NCBI GenBank assembly: GCA_946902985.2
Contig: OX336388.2
Span: forward strand, 1,212,572,609 to 1,212,636,608
Direction of reading: 5' to 3'
Source of the DNA: Meconema thalassinum
Lineage: Eukaryota > Arthropoda > Insecta > Orthoptera > Tettigoniidae
Length of the DNA stretch: 64,000 nt
The position numbers and the translations under genes were made by a program. Positions 19,496 through 30,610 of this stretch are shown here, piece by piece; the stretch's first letter is position 1; the number at the start of each line of letters is the position of its first letter. The notes beneath the pieces were generated by a model. It searched no databases. It saw only the letters and a program-made list of their open reading frames with translations, and was not told the origin of the DNA.

Positions 19496-19905
19496 ACATA
19501 TATAAAGGTACTGTAACTGCAGAACTATTGTCCTAAAGAAGAAATGTAAAGACAACTTCCGCTTAAAACGCCGAAGCCACATAACCCCCTACCCTACTGA
19601 ATCAGAAACACTTGATTACCAGCAGTTGTAAAAATCCACCAATATTCTTCTGAGTTTTCGCCTAATTTTTTGCAGCATTTCGCTTAACTGCAGGAAATCA
19701 GGCTCTTTGGGACACTCTGCCCGGACTACCTCTGGGGTATTAGACCTTGGGACGTGGTGCATTGTCCACTACCCCACAGGTGGACTGGGCAGGGTGTACC
19801 CTAGAGCCCGCTGATGAGGTTGACTTGGTGCACCCGGGTGAAACCCCACAAAATACACGAAAAAAGAAAATACAAGAATTGCCGGAATTTTATTAGATGA
19901 TGTTA
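19496..19905. other. no feature recognised
   Basis: Unassigned sequence. A CACTCTGCCCGGACTACC stretch is GC-richer than its surroundings but matches nothing else in the window. Confidence 0.4.
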
Positions 19906-20115
19906 ATTAATTTTAGGGAATAGGGACATATCGGTAATCAGCCCCATGTGTGTGTGTTGGATTGTTCGGAGAACCCATATTTCTGCGGTGAACGTAGTAG
20001 TGTGTGTAAGTACAATTATTACGATACAGTATTAAGGTGCGTGCTGGGCACTTGAATTAAAGTACCGTCACAGCATTTGGCTGGAGGTAATATAGCAAAA
20101 TCTGGAGAAAACGCA
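19906..20115 (-). repeat. diverged SINE tail fragment (minus strand)
   Basis: The plus strand reads ATCAGCCCCATGTGTGTGTG, then GTAGTAGTGTGTGTAAGTAC and CACAGCATTTGGCTGG, which in reverse is the end of an SB/SE-type SINE. The head was not found. Confidence 0.5.
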
Positions 20116-21200
20116 CACTTCATACGGTCGCTTTCGGTATTTGTACCATGATCTTGGGACTTCCAGATCCCCAACTTTATGCACACACTAGACACCTGAA
20201 ACAAACACCTTCTCATACAGGAGGACACAATATAAAGTCCTTTTAATTAGTGCAATCTGAGCATGTGTTTGTTTTAAAGGGCAGTGCATTTCTCACTGAG
20301 CATTACCCTCTTAACAAGTATTGAGCTACCGACCTACTTTATGTTCTGTAGGCAGATATTGCTGCTTCATTTTAATATAATGTAATTAGAGAAGCTATTA
20401 CTTTTTATGGGGTGTGCTTTAGATCAGTATTTAGTGCTACATCTATTCTAGGATACTATTAACCTACTCTAAATCTGTTCGCCATTTTGTGCTGTAAACT
20501 CAGCGGAATTCAATTAAACAGCACTTAACTTCTTTTTATTAGACTTGAGGGAGGCAAGGAGGGAAAAGACCGTCATTCACAGAGTAAATATGACTTAATG
20601 TGCATTTCATGCCTTGACTTAATGCACGAGTGATTCAGCCAAGACATTACTTTGTAGTAGACGGCAAAACAGCCCGTTCATTTTCTCCCTTCTTCAAGCC
20701 AGTTCAAGTACCCTGCTTTTGCCATCTTCAAATCCCTCGACATTCCTTCTTTCCTCCATTTCTCTGCCTTCTTATTTCAAGATCTCTTCTGGTCTTTTGC
20801 TCTGTCAATATCAACTTTCAAAGCTCGTTCATCGGTTTAATAAGCTAGATTTGTGGTCCATGAGACGAAAAGTTTTAAAAAGCTTGAGGGAGATGTTTGG
20901 GAAGGGGAGAAGAGGGGAGGAATAACGTCATCGTTATTTCCTCGACTACTCGATGTCTTATTTACAGTCTTCTTTAATACTGGGTTTGGTTTTAAATCTT
21001 TCTTAATAGTCTCCACAACGTGAACAGCTGTGGAATGCACGGATTTCCAACACTTTCCAATAGATGACGCTTAGGTATGATCTAGAAGATGTCCCATGAC
21101 CGCTCAATTTGCAGTACAGAGGACAATATTTTTCACACATCTTTGAATAATTCATCACAAAATAGTACGTTTAAAATGGCTTTATATGTAACTTAATTAT
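20116..21200. other. no feature recognised
   Basis: About 1.1 kb of AT-rich sequence. Several short frames overlap on both strands without motifs. A pyrimidine-rich stretch lies at about 20680-20790. Confidence 0.4.
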
Positions 21201-21207
21201 GCTAATG

Positions 21208-21210
21208 TTG

Positions 21211-21246
<36 letters not shown>

Positions 21247-21247
21247 A
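21208..21247 (+). repeat. (ATT)n microsatellite
   Basis: About 11 TTA units, directly before a LINE fragment. Confidence 0.9.
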
Positions 21248-21249
21248 AT

Positions 21250-21712
21250 AAATATCTTGGAGTCACGGTGGATGCTCATTTAAAATGAGACAATCACATT
21301 ACGGAACCGTTAAAGAACCTGAGAAAGACATTATTCTTTTTTCATACACTTGCCTATTGCCCCCCCTCCATATGTGTACACAATGACGTATTCAGCACTT
21401 GTCGAATCAGCACTTCGATATGGCATTGTAGCTTGGGGTGGAATAACAGGAAGTTTAGTTAAAATGTTAAGTAATGTATAAAAATGATTTTTCAAACTAA
21501 TTAATAATGGAGGGCTATGACCTCCTTGCCTCTGGTTGGAGAAGAGTCTATAAATTCTACCTCGAGGAATGGACGACTTGGAAGTCCTTGAATAGACAGA
21601 GATCTGGAGTTGGCAGATCAAAGGCTAATTTAGCAAGATGGGGCTACACTGATTCAATGTGACTGTGGAGAAGACCAGAGAGTTCGACATATGCTTCAAT
21701 GTCGACTATGGT
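21250..21712 (+). pseudogene. LINE ORF2 C-terminal remnant (family L4)
   Basis: Read in more than one frame, the plus strand encodes NKYLGVTVDAHLK, then YSALVESALRYGIVAWGG, and later SLNRQRSGVGRSKANLARWG followed by CDCGEDQRVRHMLQC. These are the end of reverse transcriptase and the cysteine-histidine motif (CxC...H...C) at the C-terminus of many insect LINE ORF2 proteins. In-frame stops (after HLK and in the middle) and frameshifts show it is dead. The upstream RT catalytic motifs are absent. An SA1 SINE in reverse follows directly. Confidence 0.78.
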
Positions 21713-21714
21713 TG

Positions 21715-22178
21715 GTGGTTGCTCAGTTTAGGGGCTGCGAAAACGCGGTCATGTAGCCCCGTGTACTTCGGGTGTGGGTAGAATCTGTCTGATAACCAGT
21801 GTTCATTGTGATGGATGTATTAGTGTGTATTATCTGTAATTCATCTAAGGACTGCAGATTATCAATATCAAGTAGTTCCTACTTTTGCTAACAAAATCTC
21901 CGTCGGCGACACCTAGCTGTGAACTTGGCTACTAGATGCCACCACAACCGGCACCTGGCGACGAACGTTGGAACAAATAGAATATTAATCAAATATAACC
22001 TACTAATTTAGCTTCACATAACTGTAGTTAGTGGAAGGTTCTTTTATATGCTATAAATCTGTGATATGAGCCTGCCGGCTTTACGTCCCCTCCAAAGGAA
22101 CGAATACTAAGGGATTTTATCATTCTTAAAAAAACTGACGACATCGGATGGGTTTAAACGTGCGATCGTGGGCATAGA
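21715..22178 (-). mobile_element. SINE, family SA, tail type 1 (minus strand, head truncated)
   Basis: The plus strand starts with the reversed tail (GTTTAGGGGCTGCG..., CATGTAGCCCCGTGTACTT), then the reversed body (AGTAGTTCCTACTTTTGC, CACCTGGCGACGAACG, GGCTTTACGTCCCCTCC). The tRNA-like head stops at the GGGCATAG block near 22175 and is replaced by family G. Confidence 0.85.
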
Positions 22179-22184
22179 AACCCC

Positions 22185-22440
22185 CTCAGGGGCTCGCCTC
22201 TAGTGGGAAGTAGGTTGGCGATCACGGGACCCCAGCTGAGACCGATATTGCTTCCACTTAATTGTGCCGGGCTCCTCTCTACTATCTTTCCTGTCGGCCT
22301 CCCTTGGTCAACTCTTGTTCTCTTCCAACCCCGAAGGTATTAGGTTATCCGAGGCCTAGGGAGTCTCTTCCTCTCCTGCCTTAATTGACCCTTTTCTCAT
22401 CTTTACGGATCTTACCGGTTCCGCCTCCTTTCTCTTATAC
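22185..22440 (+). repeat. interspersed repeat family G
   Basis: It shares GGCGATCACGGGACCCC, CAACTCTTGTTCTCTTCC and GAGGCCTAGGGAGTCT with the copy at 44850-45040. No coding content is visible. It could be the 3' part of a SINE or LINE. Confidence 0.65.
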
Positions 22441-23470
22441 ATTTTGTACGTCTTTTCATTTCCAATTACATTTTGTACGTTTAAAAAAATCTTAATTCCG
22501 TTTTGTGAGTTTTTTCAATCTAAATTACATTTTCAATCTAAATTGCATTTTGTAAGCGTTTTGCTTTTCACTTGCATTTTGTGCGTATTTTGAATTTCAA
22601 TTGCATTTTGTAAGTATTTTCAACCCCAATTGCATTTTGTCGGCATTTTCAATATAAATTGCATTTCGTGGGTATTTGGAATTTCAATTGAATTTTGTAT
22701 TTCCAACCTAAATTGCATATTGTAAAGCATTTTCAACCTAAATTACAATTTGTAAGTATTTTGAATCTAAATTACATTTTGTAGTCTATGTATTTTCAAC
22801 CTATATTGCATTTGTAAGTATTTTGAAGTTAAATTACATTTGTAAGTATTTTCAACCTAAATTGCGGTTTGTAAGTATTTTGAACCTAAATTACATTTTG
22901 CATGTATTTTGAACCTAAATTGCATTTAGTAAGTAATTTGAACCTAAATTACATTTTGTAAGAATTTTCTACCTAAATTACATTTTGTCAGTATTTTCAA
23001 TCTAAATTACGTTGTTTGAGTATATTCAATCTAAATTGCATTTTGTAAGTATTTTGGATCTAAACTCCATTTTGTATTTTCAATCTAAATTCCATTTTGT
23101 AAGTATTTTGCAGTGGGGGCTGCCATATTGTGACTATTTTGAATCTAAATTACATTTTGTAAGTATTTTCAATTTCAATTGCATTTTGTGAATATTTTGA
23201 ATCTGATAGGACATTTTCAATCTACATTGCATTGTGTATTTTCAATTTCAATTGCATTTTGTAAGTATTTTGAATTTCAACTGCATTTTGTGGGCATTTC
23301 GAATCTATATTGCATTTTGTTAGGATTTTGAACCTCAACTACCTTTTGTGTGTATTTTTCAACCTGACTTTTTTTTAAAGTTTATTCCATCTAAATTACC
23401 TTTTGTAACTATTTCTCACTCTACATTTTGTGTGTCTTTTCAATCAAAGTTCCATTTTTAGCCTATTTTC
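22441..23470. repeat. minisatellite, ~29-bp unit, about 35 copies
   Basis: A diverged head-to-tail array of units like CTAAATTGCATTTTGTAAG followed by TATTTTCAAC or TATTTTGAAT. Two alternating sub-types (TTGC and TTAC) are visible. The array is broken at about 23470 by a Helitron-like element and one more unit appears after it at 24669-24705, so the array was there first. Confidence 0.88.
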
Positions 23471-23474
23471 ATTT

Positions 23475-24668
23475 ATGAAAAAAAAAGCTTATGAAATCAC
23501 CTTTTGTCCGTGTGTGCGTGTGTGATGGTGTATGTCCCCCGTAATAACTTCTAAACGGCTGGAGCGATCTCAATGAAATTCGGTAAGTTCATAGCACTAT
23601 TCCGGGCGACCCCGACCGTGCGCTTCAAATTTTGTTACGTCTCACGAATCCAACATGGCGGCTGTGCGAAATATTTCACCAGCATTCAATATCCCCGAAA
23701 CAATTACCGATATCACCCTGAAATTTTGTTCGGAGATAAAGGGCACTACTGCAAGTTCACCTATAAGATTTTCAAAAACCGGTTAACTACAAAACGAATA
23801 TGGCGGCCATGCGAAATTGAAAATTTTAAATAGACCTTTCTCGCGATTTAACGATCCAAACGCAATGAAACTTGGTACAGGAAATGTTTATACACATTAT
23901 AATGCACAGGTATCTAATTTAGTTCAATTGTTTTCATAACCTCAAGATGGCGGCTGTGCGAATTTTAAAATTAGGTTTCTTGTGTCGTAATAATGCGATC
24001 GAAGTGAAAGTTTGAATAATGAACCTATGCAATAATTTTCTTTTAATGGTACATGACTCTATGGCCTATACATATAACAATCCAACATGGCGACCATCCG
24101 AAATATTGAAATGGATCTCGATATCTACGAATCTATTATAGGAATCAAACTGAATTTTTAAATGTCCATAGGGGTATGAACATAAGTTCACCTTTAGGAC
24201 TTTCAATAACCTGGTGATCACAAATCCAACATGGCGGCGACACGAAGTATAAATATTCACATGGTCGTTTCTCACAAATTATCCACCCGAGTGCAGTCAC
24301 ACTTGGTACAGTAAATCCTTATACATATGTTAATCCACAGATATCTAATTTTTTTCAATTGTTTCCATAACCACAAGATGGCAGCTGTGCGAAATTTTAA
24401 AATTTCGTTTTTACTTCTTGTGTCCTAATTATGCGATTGAAGTTTGAATACTACACGTACACAATAATCTTCATGTAACAGTACATAACTCTAAGACCTA
24501 CATAATATAAAAATCCAACATGGCGACCATCCGAAATATTTAGTCGGTTCTCAATATCTACGAACCTATTACAGCAATCAAACTGAAATTTTGTATGTTG
24601 AAAGAGGCAATTAACATAAGTAGGATATATGAAAATAGGCTGTATAGTTCCTCACGGAACTACTTGTT
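23475..24668 (+). mobile_element. Helitron-like non-autonomous element with ~145-bp internal repeats
   Basis: It ends with a perfect hairpin AGTTCC-TCAC-GGAACT (24646-24661) followed by ACTTGTT, the same end as at 4642-4664 and 55755. Inside, seven diverged units of about 145 bp each carry an ACATGGCGGCTGTGCGA-like block (near 23651, 23803, 23945, 24083, 24230, 24376, 24518) and a CAATGAAACTTGGTACAG-like block. It sits inside the 29-bp minisatellite. No protein gene is visible. CTTG in place of CTRR makes the superfamily assignment tentative. Confidence 0.6.
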
Positions 24669-24719
24669 GTAAGTATTTTCAATCTACCTTGAATTTTCGT
24701 TTCATTTCATTGTCATTAC

Positions 24720-24823
24720 GCTAACACCCAGACCATTAGGTGCCGATAGCCTAGATGTTAGGCCCCTTAAAACAACAATTATCATCATCATCAGCATGCT
24801 ACCAACTACGCCACCCAAGCCGC
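24720..24823. repeat. LINE/SINE 3'-tail fragment plus SINE head fragment
   Basis: ATGTTAGGCCCCTTAAAACA followed by (ATC)n at about 24780-24792 resembles a retroelement 3' tail and recurs at 50092-50132. The next ~30 bp (AGCATGCTACCAACTACGCC...) are the tRNA-like head of an SA SINE in reverse, cut off sharply. Confidence 0.6.
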
Positions 24824-25142
24824 TCAATTAGTTACTTAATGAGGTTTTAAGGGGCGGAACAGCAAGGTCATCTGCCCTGGAAAATCAAAGGCATGATTCT
24901 TTGGGAGTTTACTGAATCGTTTTAGATTTTATATGCTTTTCCCGATTGCTGTTTTACGTAAAGATTTCTTTGGACGTTCTATAATATTTATTTCCATGTT
25001 AGGATGCCCGATGGGGTCTCCCTGCACTAGAGAAGGCTTGGTAGAGCCGTCGTGGAGTGAAGAAATACATCTTAACAACTTTTTAAGGTCTATTTTATTG
25101 TAACTTTTTGTTACTTTGTAACTTACCGTTAAAGCAAATCAC

Positions 25143-25320
25143 GAGCAGCTTCCGTGGTGTATCAGTGGTAGAGTGTGATGCTTCCAGATCCCAGATCGAT
25201 CGATTCCCGGCAGTGAAAGTCGGATTTTTAAGAGACAGCAAAAATCCATTGATTCGTAAGATTTTGGCTCATAAAAGATCTCTCGTATCACATTTGGTGA
25301 CAACAAAACAAAACTAATTA
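25143..25320 (+). mobile_element. SINE with tRNA-like head
   Basis: A-box-like GTGGTGTATCAGTGGTAGAG and B-box-like GATCGATTCCCGGC occur about 30 bp apart. The rest is A-rich towards the 3' end (CAACAAAACAAAACTAATTA). No second copy in this window. Confidence 0.5.
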
Positions 25321-25479
25321 AATCTCAATCACAGGTCACCGTATAGAGTTCTGACTTTCACTGACAGAGGGCAGTGACAGAACGTCGAAATAGGAGTGTT
25401 GATTGGCTCAGTGACTCAAATTAGAGATATCTACGCCTCGGTATCTGGAGCCATACAATTATTATTTTTATTCTTCTTC

Positions 25480-25870
25480 TTGTTCCGTATTGGCCATCTA
25501 AGGACCACGACATTCAACTATCACATGTGGAGTGGGCTTTGATGTTCACCCAGTAGTAACGCATCCTCTGGCTGTGTTGTTCCCTTCTCTCCTATGTCCA
25601 GAGGGCACCTGTCTTCTTTCTTGGCGGTTTTTCTTGGAACCTCATTTGTTGAAGGATGTTCCTGAGAGATGTCAGAACGTTTAAGTCTTTTTCCGTCCCA
25701 CCAAGTTCTTGCAGATATTTGCTCACTTCTCACAACCATGGTGACTTGGTCTTCCGCTTTTGCCAGTAACTGAGGAGCTGGTTGGTCAACCTGGTAGGAT
25801 GCATCCTGTAGAGGTGTCCATAAAATGTTCTTGTTATTGTAATCAGTGTTTCTTGTGTCGTTTTAACTGT
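25480..25870 (-). pseudogene. LINE tail remnant, family L3 (minus strand)
   Basis: Blocks such as TTGGCCATCTAAGGACC, GGCTTTGATGTTCACCC and GGTTTTTCTTGGAACC match 31925-32085 in the same orientation, where a longer frame is open on the minus strand. It is heavily broken here. It encodes part of the region after reverse transcriptase. Confidence 0.6.
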
Positions 25871-25899
25871 TTCCTTTTAACTCTAAAATTATTCCAGTA

Positions 25900-26458
25900 C
25901 TAGCAGTAATGCCCGGCTTCGCCCGGTGGATTTACTTGATTTCTGGATGATAATGAATACTACTACAGAACTGGAGCGTTCAAGGATAATGATAGGAAAG
26001 CACCAACGCTTATTGCAGCTGATAATCTCAGTACACTGCACCAACACCATCGCCCTTATACAGAGGCATACTATTGGCATGATGATAACTGTTTTAAGGG
26101 GCCTGAGAAATCTTTTTGCACTAATTACACCCCGTGACTGCAATTTATAAGCAGCTCTCAATTCTGCACGAGAACACTGGTAGGGGCGACGTAATTCAGC
26201 CCGCATTGCCAGGCAACAACAGACTTAGGTGTTATTGAAGCTATTCGGGAGCGCTTGTTCTTCCGACTTGCTGAATAAAAATCAATCTTTAAGATTATCT
26301 GAGAGGTGTAGCCTAATGCTACATAGCCTAAACTATTCCTCTTGAATCTGGCTATTATATACAAAAATAATTTTTCGAATCCGACTGGTAGTTCCAGAGA
26401 TTAGCGCGTTTAAACACACAAACAAACAAACTCTTCATCTTTATTATATTAGTATAGA
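25900..26458 (-). mobile_element. non-autonomous Helitron-like element (minus strand)
   Basis: On the minus strand the 5' end is A|TCTATACTAATATAATAAAG and the 3' end is GGGCGAAGCCGGGCATTACTG-type sequence before CTAG|T (CTAG is at 25900-25903 in plus coordinates). The GC-rich inverted block (25912-25926) lies about 9 bases before the end. A|T insertion with TC and CTAG ends fits Helitrons. It is 559 bp with no coding capacity. Confidence 0.7.
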
Positions 26459-26479
26459 TTATATTAGTAACTTATAGAT

Positions 26480-27300
26480 TTCTTCCTTCGTTGAGGGAGT
26501 TGTTCATTTCTCTCGTTTCTCCACTCCTTTGCAGTTTTTAGCGTCGGCTTAGGTTGGAAAATCCGATGTTCGAAGAGTTTTTTCTTAAGCTGGCCACGCT
26601 CCACGATATCTTCGCATCAGATCCCAATCTCGTCTAGATCTTCTTGTATCTCATTAAAACAGGCTCCCTTTTTCTCTTAGAGAATGGTGAAAATCCGATA
26701 GGTTAATCGTTTTGACGTCATTCGTGCCACGTGCCCATTAGACGTAGGCCTAATCCGTCTTTTCCGAATCAGTAATTTTCTCCACAAGTGTATATACATC
26801 CTGGTTATGAACTGGTCCTAAGGGTTTCCTCATAGATTATTTGTTTTTATAAATCGTTATGCCCAACTACGGAGCGCTTGAATTTATTTTGGACAATGTT
26901 CCTTCTTCTTTTCTTCCCAATATCTCTTCATTCGTTCACTTTGTTCCTTTCTGCGTGCTTCTGTCCAGCCTGTATTTTTCCTTTTAGGTTTCTCCGCAAA
27001 TTTATGTTTGTTTACTAGGCTTCTAAATTTTACTCTATCTGGAATGGTTTTCTCAGCAATACCCATTTCTTGTAGATCTTCATGTATTTTTGTTAACCAA
27101 TTGTTGCAGATTTTCAGGGTTAGCGCTAGATTTAGAATTCTCTTTGTCAGCCTTTCGTTATCCATTCTGTAAAGGTGTCCGTAGAATTTTAATCGTCGTT
27201 TTCTGGTAGTATCTGTTATTTTTTCTTCGGATTGAAAAATTTCATGTGGTTTCTTTTTCAACCAAATTTTATTTTCGAAATTTGGTCCTAGAACTTTTTT
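26480..27300 (-). pseudogene. LINE tail remnants, family L3 (minus strand)
   Basis: The open part (27261-26884) encodes FQSEEKITDT, then RRLKFYGHLYRMDNERLTKR, a WLTKIHEDLQEMGIAEKTIP block and a basic C-terminus with EARRKEQSERMKRYWEEKKK. The same order is seen at 31949-32563 and 53340-53580. It follows the RT domain in this LINE family. Between 26480 and 26880 a second, more decayed partial copy is present. The RT itself is absent. Confidence 0.72.
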
Positions 27301-27336
<36 letters not shown>

Positions 27337-27357
27337 GTTATTATTATTATTTTATTT
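27301..27357 (+). repeat. (ATG)n and (ATT)n microsatellite, probable LINE 3' tail
   Basis: Eleven ATG units are followed by TTATTATTATTATT. In the minus direction this is the end of the next LINE (27358-29430), so it may be its simple-sequence 3' tail. Confidence 0.8.
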
Positions 27358-29430
27358 TTTAAATTTACTGTTCATACTCTCTGCATGCTCCACTACATAA
27401 GTAGTACTACATTCACTTACAATACATTTTTACAAATGAACAAAATAAATTACATTATTATAATTCAATTTCTAGATGACTTAATCTTAACAATATCAAA
27501 CAATATTATTCATCGTTCTTCTTAAGAGCTTTAAAATCCAGAGCATTAACAAATTTAGAAAATTCCTTCAAATACTTTTTTTAATAGCACAGATTTCTGA
27601 ATCGGCCAGTTATCGTCTCTATTAACAATATTAATCAAAAATTGCCTAATATTTTTCACTTCACTGCACACGAAAATTATATGATCTATAGTCTGAGGGT
27701 TGCTTTTACAGGAACACTCGGGATTACGTATAATTTTAAGTCTGTGTAAGTACGAAGCAATATTTCCATGTCCAGTCAGTATTGTAGTCATATTAGGTGT
27801 TAGGTGATTCTGGATTTTAATCTACCTGCAACTGTTGGAAAGAATTCTTTTGTAAGTGCGCCTTTTGAAGTTTGTTCCCATTTTTGCTGCCATTCATGAA
27901 TTGATTCTTCTTTGAGTTTTTATTTATCTTGAGATGGGCATTTTGTCGAAACGAACCTCGCTTAATTTTGTAGCCTCCTTTGCAATTTTATCATCCAGTT
28001 CATTGCCTGCAACACCTGTATGTGCCTTAACCCATTCAAATTTTACTATCCATTTTTTTTCTTTTTAGAATAGCTGTAGTCCTTCTTATATTCTCAATTA
28101 GTTCGTTATGATTTCTGAAGTCCGAAACGGAGTCAATTGCTATTTTACTATCTGTGTAAATAATTACTTTCTTATCTTCATCATCCTCTGTCCTAGTATT
28201 ATCTAAGAATTCCAGAAATTTAAGTATCGCTAATAGCTCAGCCTGATTATTCGAACAGTTGTCTTGCAGTCTATATTTCAATTGGTCTACTAATTCATGT
28301 GATCTGAATATAGCTATGCCAGCTCCCACCCCTTCTTCACTTTTGCTTCCATCTGTGTAAATTTTCCATGGGATATATTCATTTAATGCTATTCTTGGAT
28401 CTTCGGTACCAGGAAAATAGGCTGGATGGAGCCATCTCATAGGTTTTTCTGGGTGGTCAATGACATAGTTCATAGTTGTTTTTCCTGACTTTATTTTGTA
28501 TAGAGTAACAATCTCTTTAGCCATTATATCTATATGAGTAATTCCAGTAATAATGTACAGTGCCTCATGAGATACAGTGCGGTACGATTTTGCTATTCTC
28601 TTTGCACTCTCACGTATTTAATCATATTACATTTCTTTTCTAGGGATTCAATCCAGATCGGAGCAGCATATAACAGCATTGGCAATATTGCTCCTTTATA
28701 TATTGTTTCCAAAGCCTGGTGTTTTAGACCCCATCCTATTCTAGCCGATTTTGATAATGCGTTTATTAATTTAATGCATTTTTCACTAACTTTATTGATG
28801 TGGTCATTGAACTTAAAGCGAGAGTCTATAGTTATTCCTAGATATTCCATCGTATCTACTTGTACAAGACGTTTCCAATTCATAAATATGTCAATTGTCT
28901 TCTTTGCTTTTCTTCTTCTTGATATTAGAATAACTCTTGACTTACTTTCATTAAAACGGGTTTTGTTTTCTATTGACCACTTAGTATCTTTCCGTAATTC
29001 CATATTCACAATATGTTCTGCTTCAATTTTAGTTTCAGCCCTGACTGCAATTATAAGGTCATCAGCAAATGCTATAGCTTTGGTGTTTTTACCGTATTCC
29101 AAACTGAGCAGTGCATTATACTGTACATTCCAGCACCCCGTCCATGACATGAACCTTGAGGACATACATTATTAACTACTGTTTCTACTTGGATACTATT
29201 GGAATTCATGAACGTCGTTCTATCCTTGAAGTAGCTCTTAGTTAGGTAGTACACATTTCTCGGGCATTTAAAGTCTTTTAGGGCCTTTAGGACACATAGC
29301 CACCACGCAGAGTCAAAAGCTCCTTTGACATCAAGACTAACTATAACGGTAACTTGACCATTTTTGAACGCCTCAGTTATATATTCCTTAAGTGCCATAG
29401 CTGCATCAGTATTATTATTATTATTATCAC
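27358..29430 (-). pseudogene. LINE ORF2 (RT + RNase H + CCHC), frameshifted, minus strand (family L5)
   Basis: This is the 3' part of a non-LTR retrotransposon that codes for reverse transcriptase and RNase H. In order: RT block VSLDVKGAFDSAWW (about 29320), CPQGSC (about 29160), FADD (29058-29069, intact), YLGITIDSRF (about 28840), an AYRTVS-type block (about 28570), RNase H with YTDGSK, NNQAELLAI and IYTDSKIAIDSV (28524-28036), GVAGNELDD (about 27990) and the C-terminal CxC...H...C motif (27715-27660). At least two frameshifts break it: one base gained near 28595 (RVQRE joins KSYRTVS in another frame) and an A-run at about 28055. Other stops lie near 27930. An RNase H domain points to the I, LOA or R1 groups. 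5' of 29430 the RT frame is lost in a different repeat. Confidence 0.88.
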
Positions 29431-29740
29431 AAGTCCTTTCTTCATTGTAGGGCATGGCTGCATGAGTGAGCCAGTTTTTTCCCGTTACATAGCACTTGGC
29501 ATTGCGGTAAGTGCACCTAATGTAAAACAATGGGTTCATCCTAAACCTAGAACACATAGGAAGAACCGAATGATAAGAATCGTGTTGAAGGCGTCATCAC
29601 CTAGGCTAGTATTTTCCAACAAAGCGTCTTTATGACACAGTTCTAGGGGAGTTAAATGTTTCTCATCCTCCGATATTAAATGTACTACTCTCCTGATAGC
29701 CTCATATGTTAGATTGAGGGACAGGGCACTTGTCACCCTT
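29431..29740. repeat. insertion or rearranged repeat (family J)
   Basis: CCCGTTACATAGCACTTGGC, ATTGCGGT, AATGTAAAACAATGGG and TCCTAAACCTAGAACAC are repeated at 30340-30460 in the same orientation. The (ATT)n run at 29409-29427 marks the junction with the LINE. No coding function recognised. Confidence 0.55.
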
Positions 29741-30155
29741 CAGCCTTATTTAATAGAGCTAGAAGGTCATTTTCTATATTGAAATGTCAGTGAGGAAGCT
29801 CCATTGAATGTCACCTTCATTATCTTGATGTTGTACTGATATATGACTTGTCGGGCGCATACAACGTGACTTACACATGATGACAAAATGTATTCCTCAC
29901 ATAATCGTCTCCTCGCATGCATGACTCCCCCACCATCTCCTTCACAGTCCAGCGACTCTCAATGCCACGTCACTCCACATAGATTAAAAGAAGATAACAT
30001 TTAACGGACAAGTCGATTTGGATTATTTTACGTACGACTGCGCTGATATTGCATGCTTGAGTTCTTGAATTCTAGAAGAGCAGTCTCTTTTCATCGTAAG
30101 CGGATGCATATTCTTTGCCTCCCTTGTGTTCGTTCATCTTTCTCTTGTGCTGACA
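29741..30155. other. no feature recognised
   Basis: Unassigned sequence between two copies of repeat J. Confidence 0.4.
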
Positions 30156-30159
30156 AGCG

Positions 30160-30270
30160 CTGCTCAGATCATAGAATAGAGCTCTGGTCTGAAAGGAGAG
30201 CACTTGCTGTGTTTGAGTCCACAGTTCGATTCCTAGTCTCAGCATCTCTAAGTGCGCATCCCCAGTGAGG
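30160..30270 (+). repeat. SINE-like tRNA-related fragment
   Basis: A B-box-like CACAGTTCGATTCCTAG lies at about 30220, with GAGCACTTGCTG upstream. Only a single copy is seen, so this is weak. Confidence 0.35.
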
Positions 30271-30334
30271 GTTATTATCCTGTTTCCTCTCTCACTCTAG
30301 ATGATTGTCGGCTCTGTAATTTGCCTTTTCAAGT

Positions 30335-30475
30335 ATTGTTTGCCTCTGACTGCACGAGTATGCAAGATTTCACCCGTTATACAGCGCTTGGCATTGCGGT
30401 CCATCCAACCAATGCAAAACAAAGGGCCCTTCCTAAACCTATACTAGAAATAATTTTCTCAATCAAGCCTAGCTT
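30335..30475 (+). repeat. interspersed repeat family J (second copy)
   Basis: Matches 29447-29555 in blocks (CCCGTTATACAGCGCTTGGC, ATTGCGGT, CCAATGCAAAACAAAGGG, CCTAAACCTATACTAG). Confidence 0.6.
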
Positions 30476-30610
30476 TCTGCTCATGCTGAACACTAGAAAA
30501 CTAAATTCATGCTTTAAATATGGTTCAAATTTAATAAACCACCTCTTTCGTTCCTCTCCCCATGTATTGTTGTTGTTGATTCATTTTAGGGCTTAACGAT
30601 ATCGTAATAA

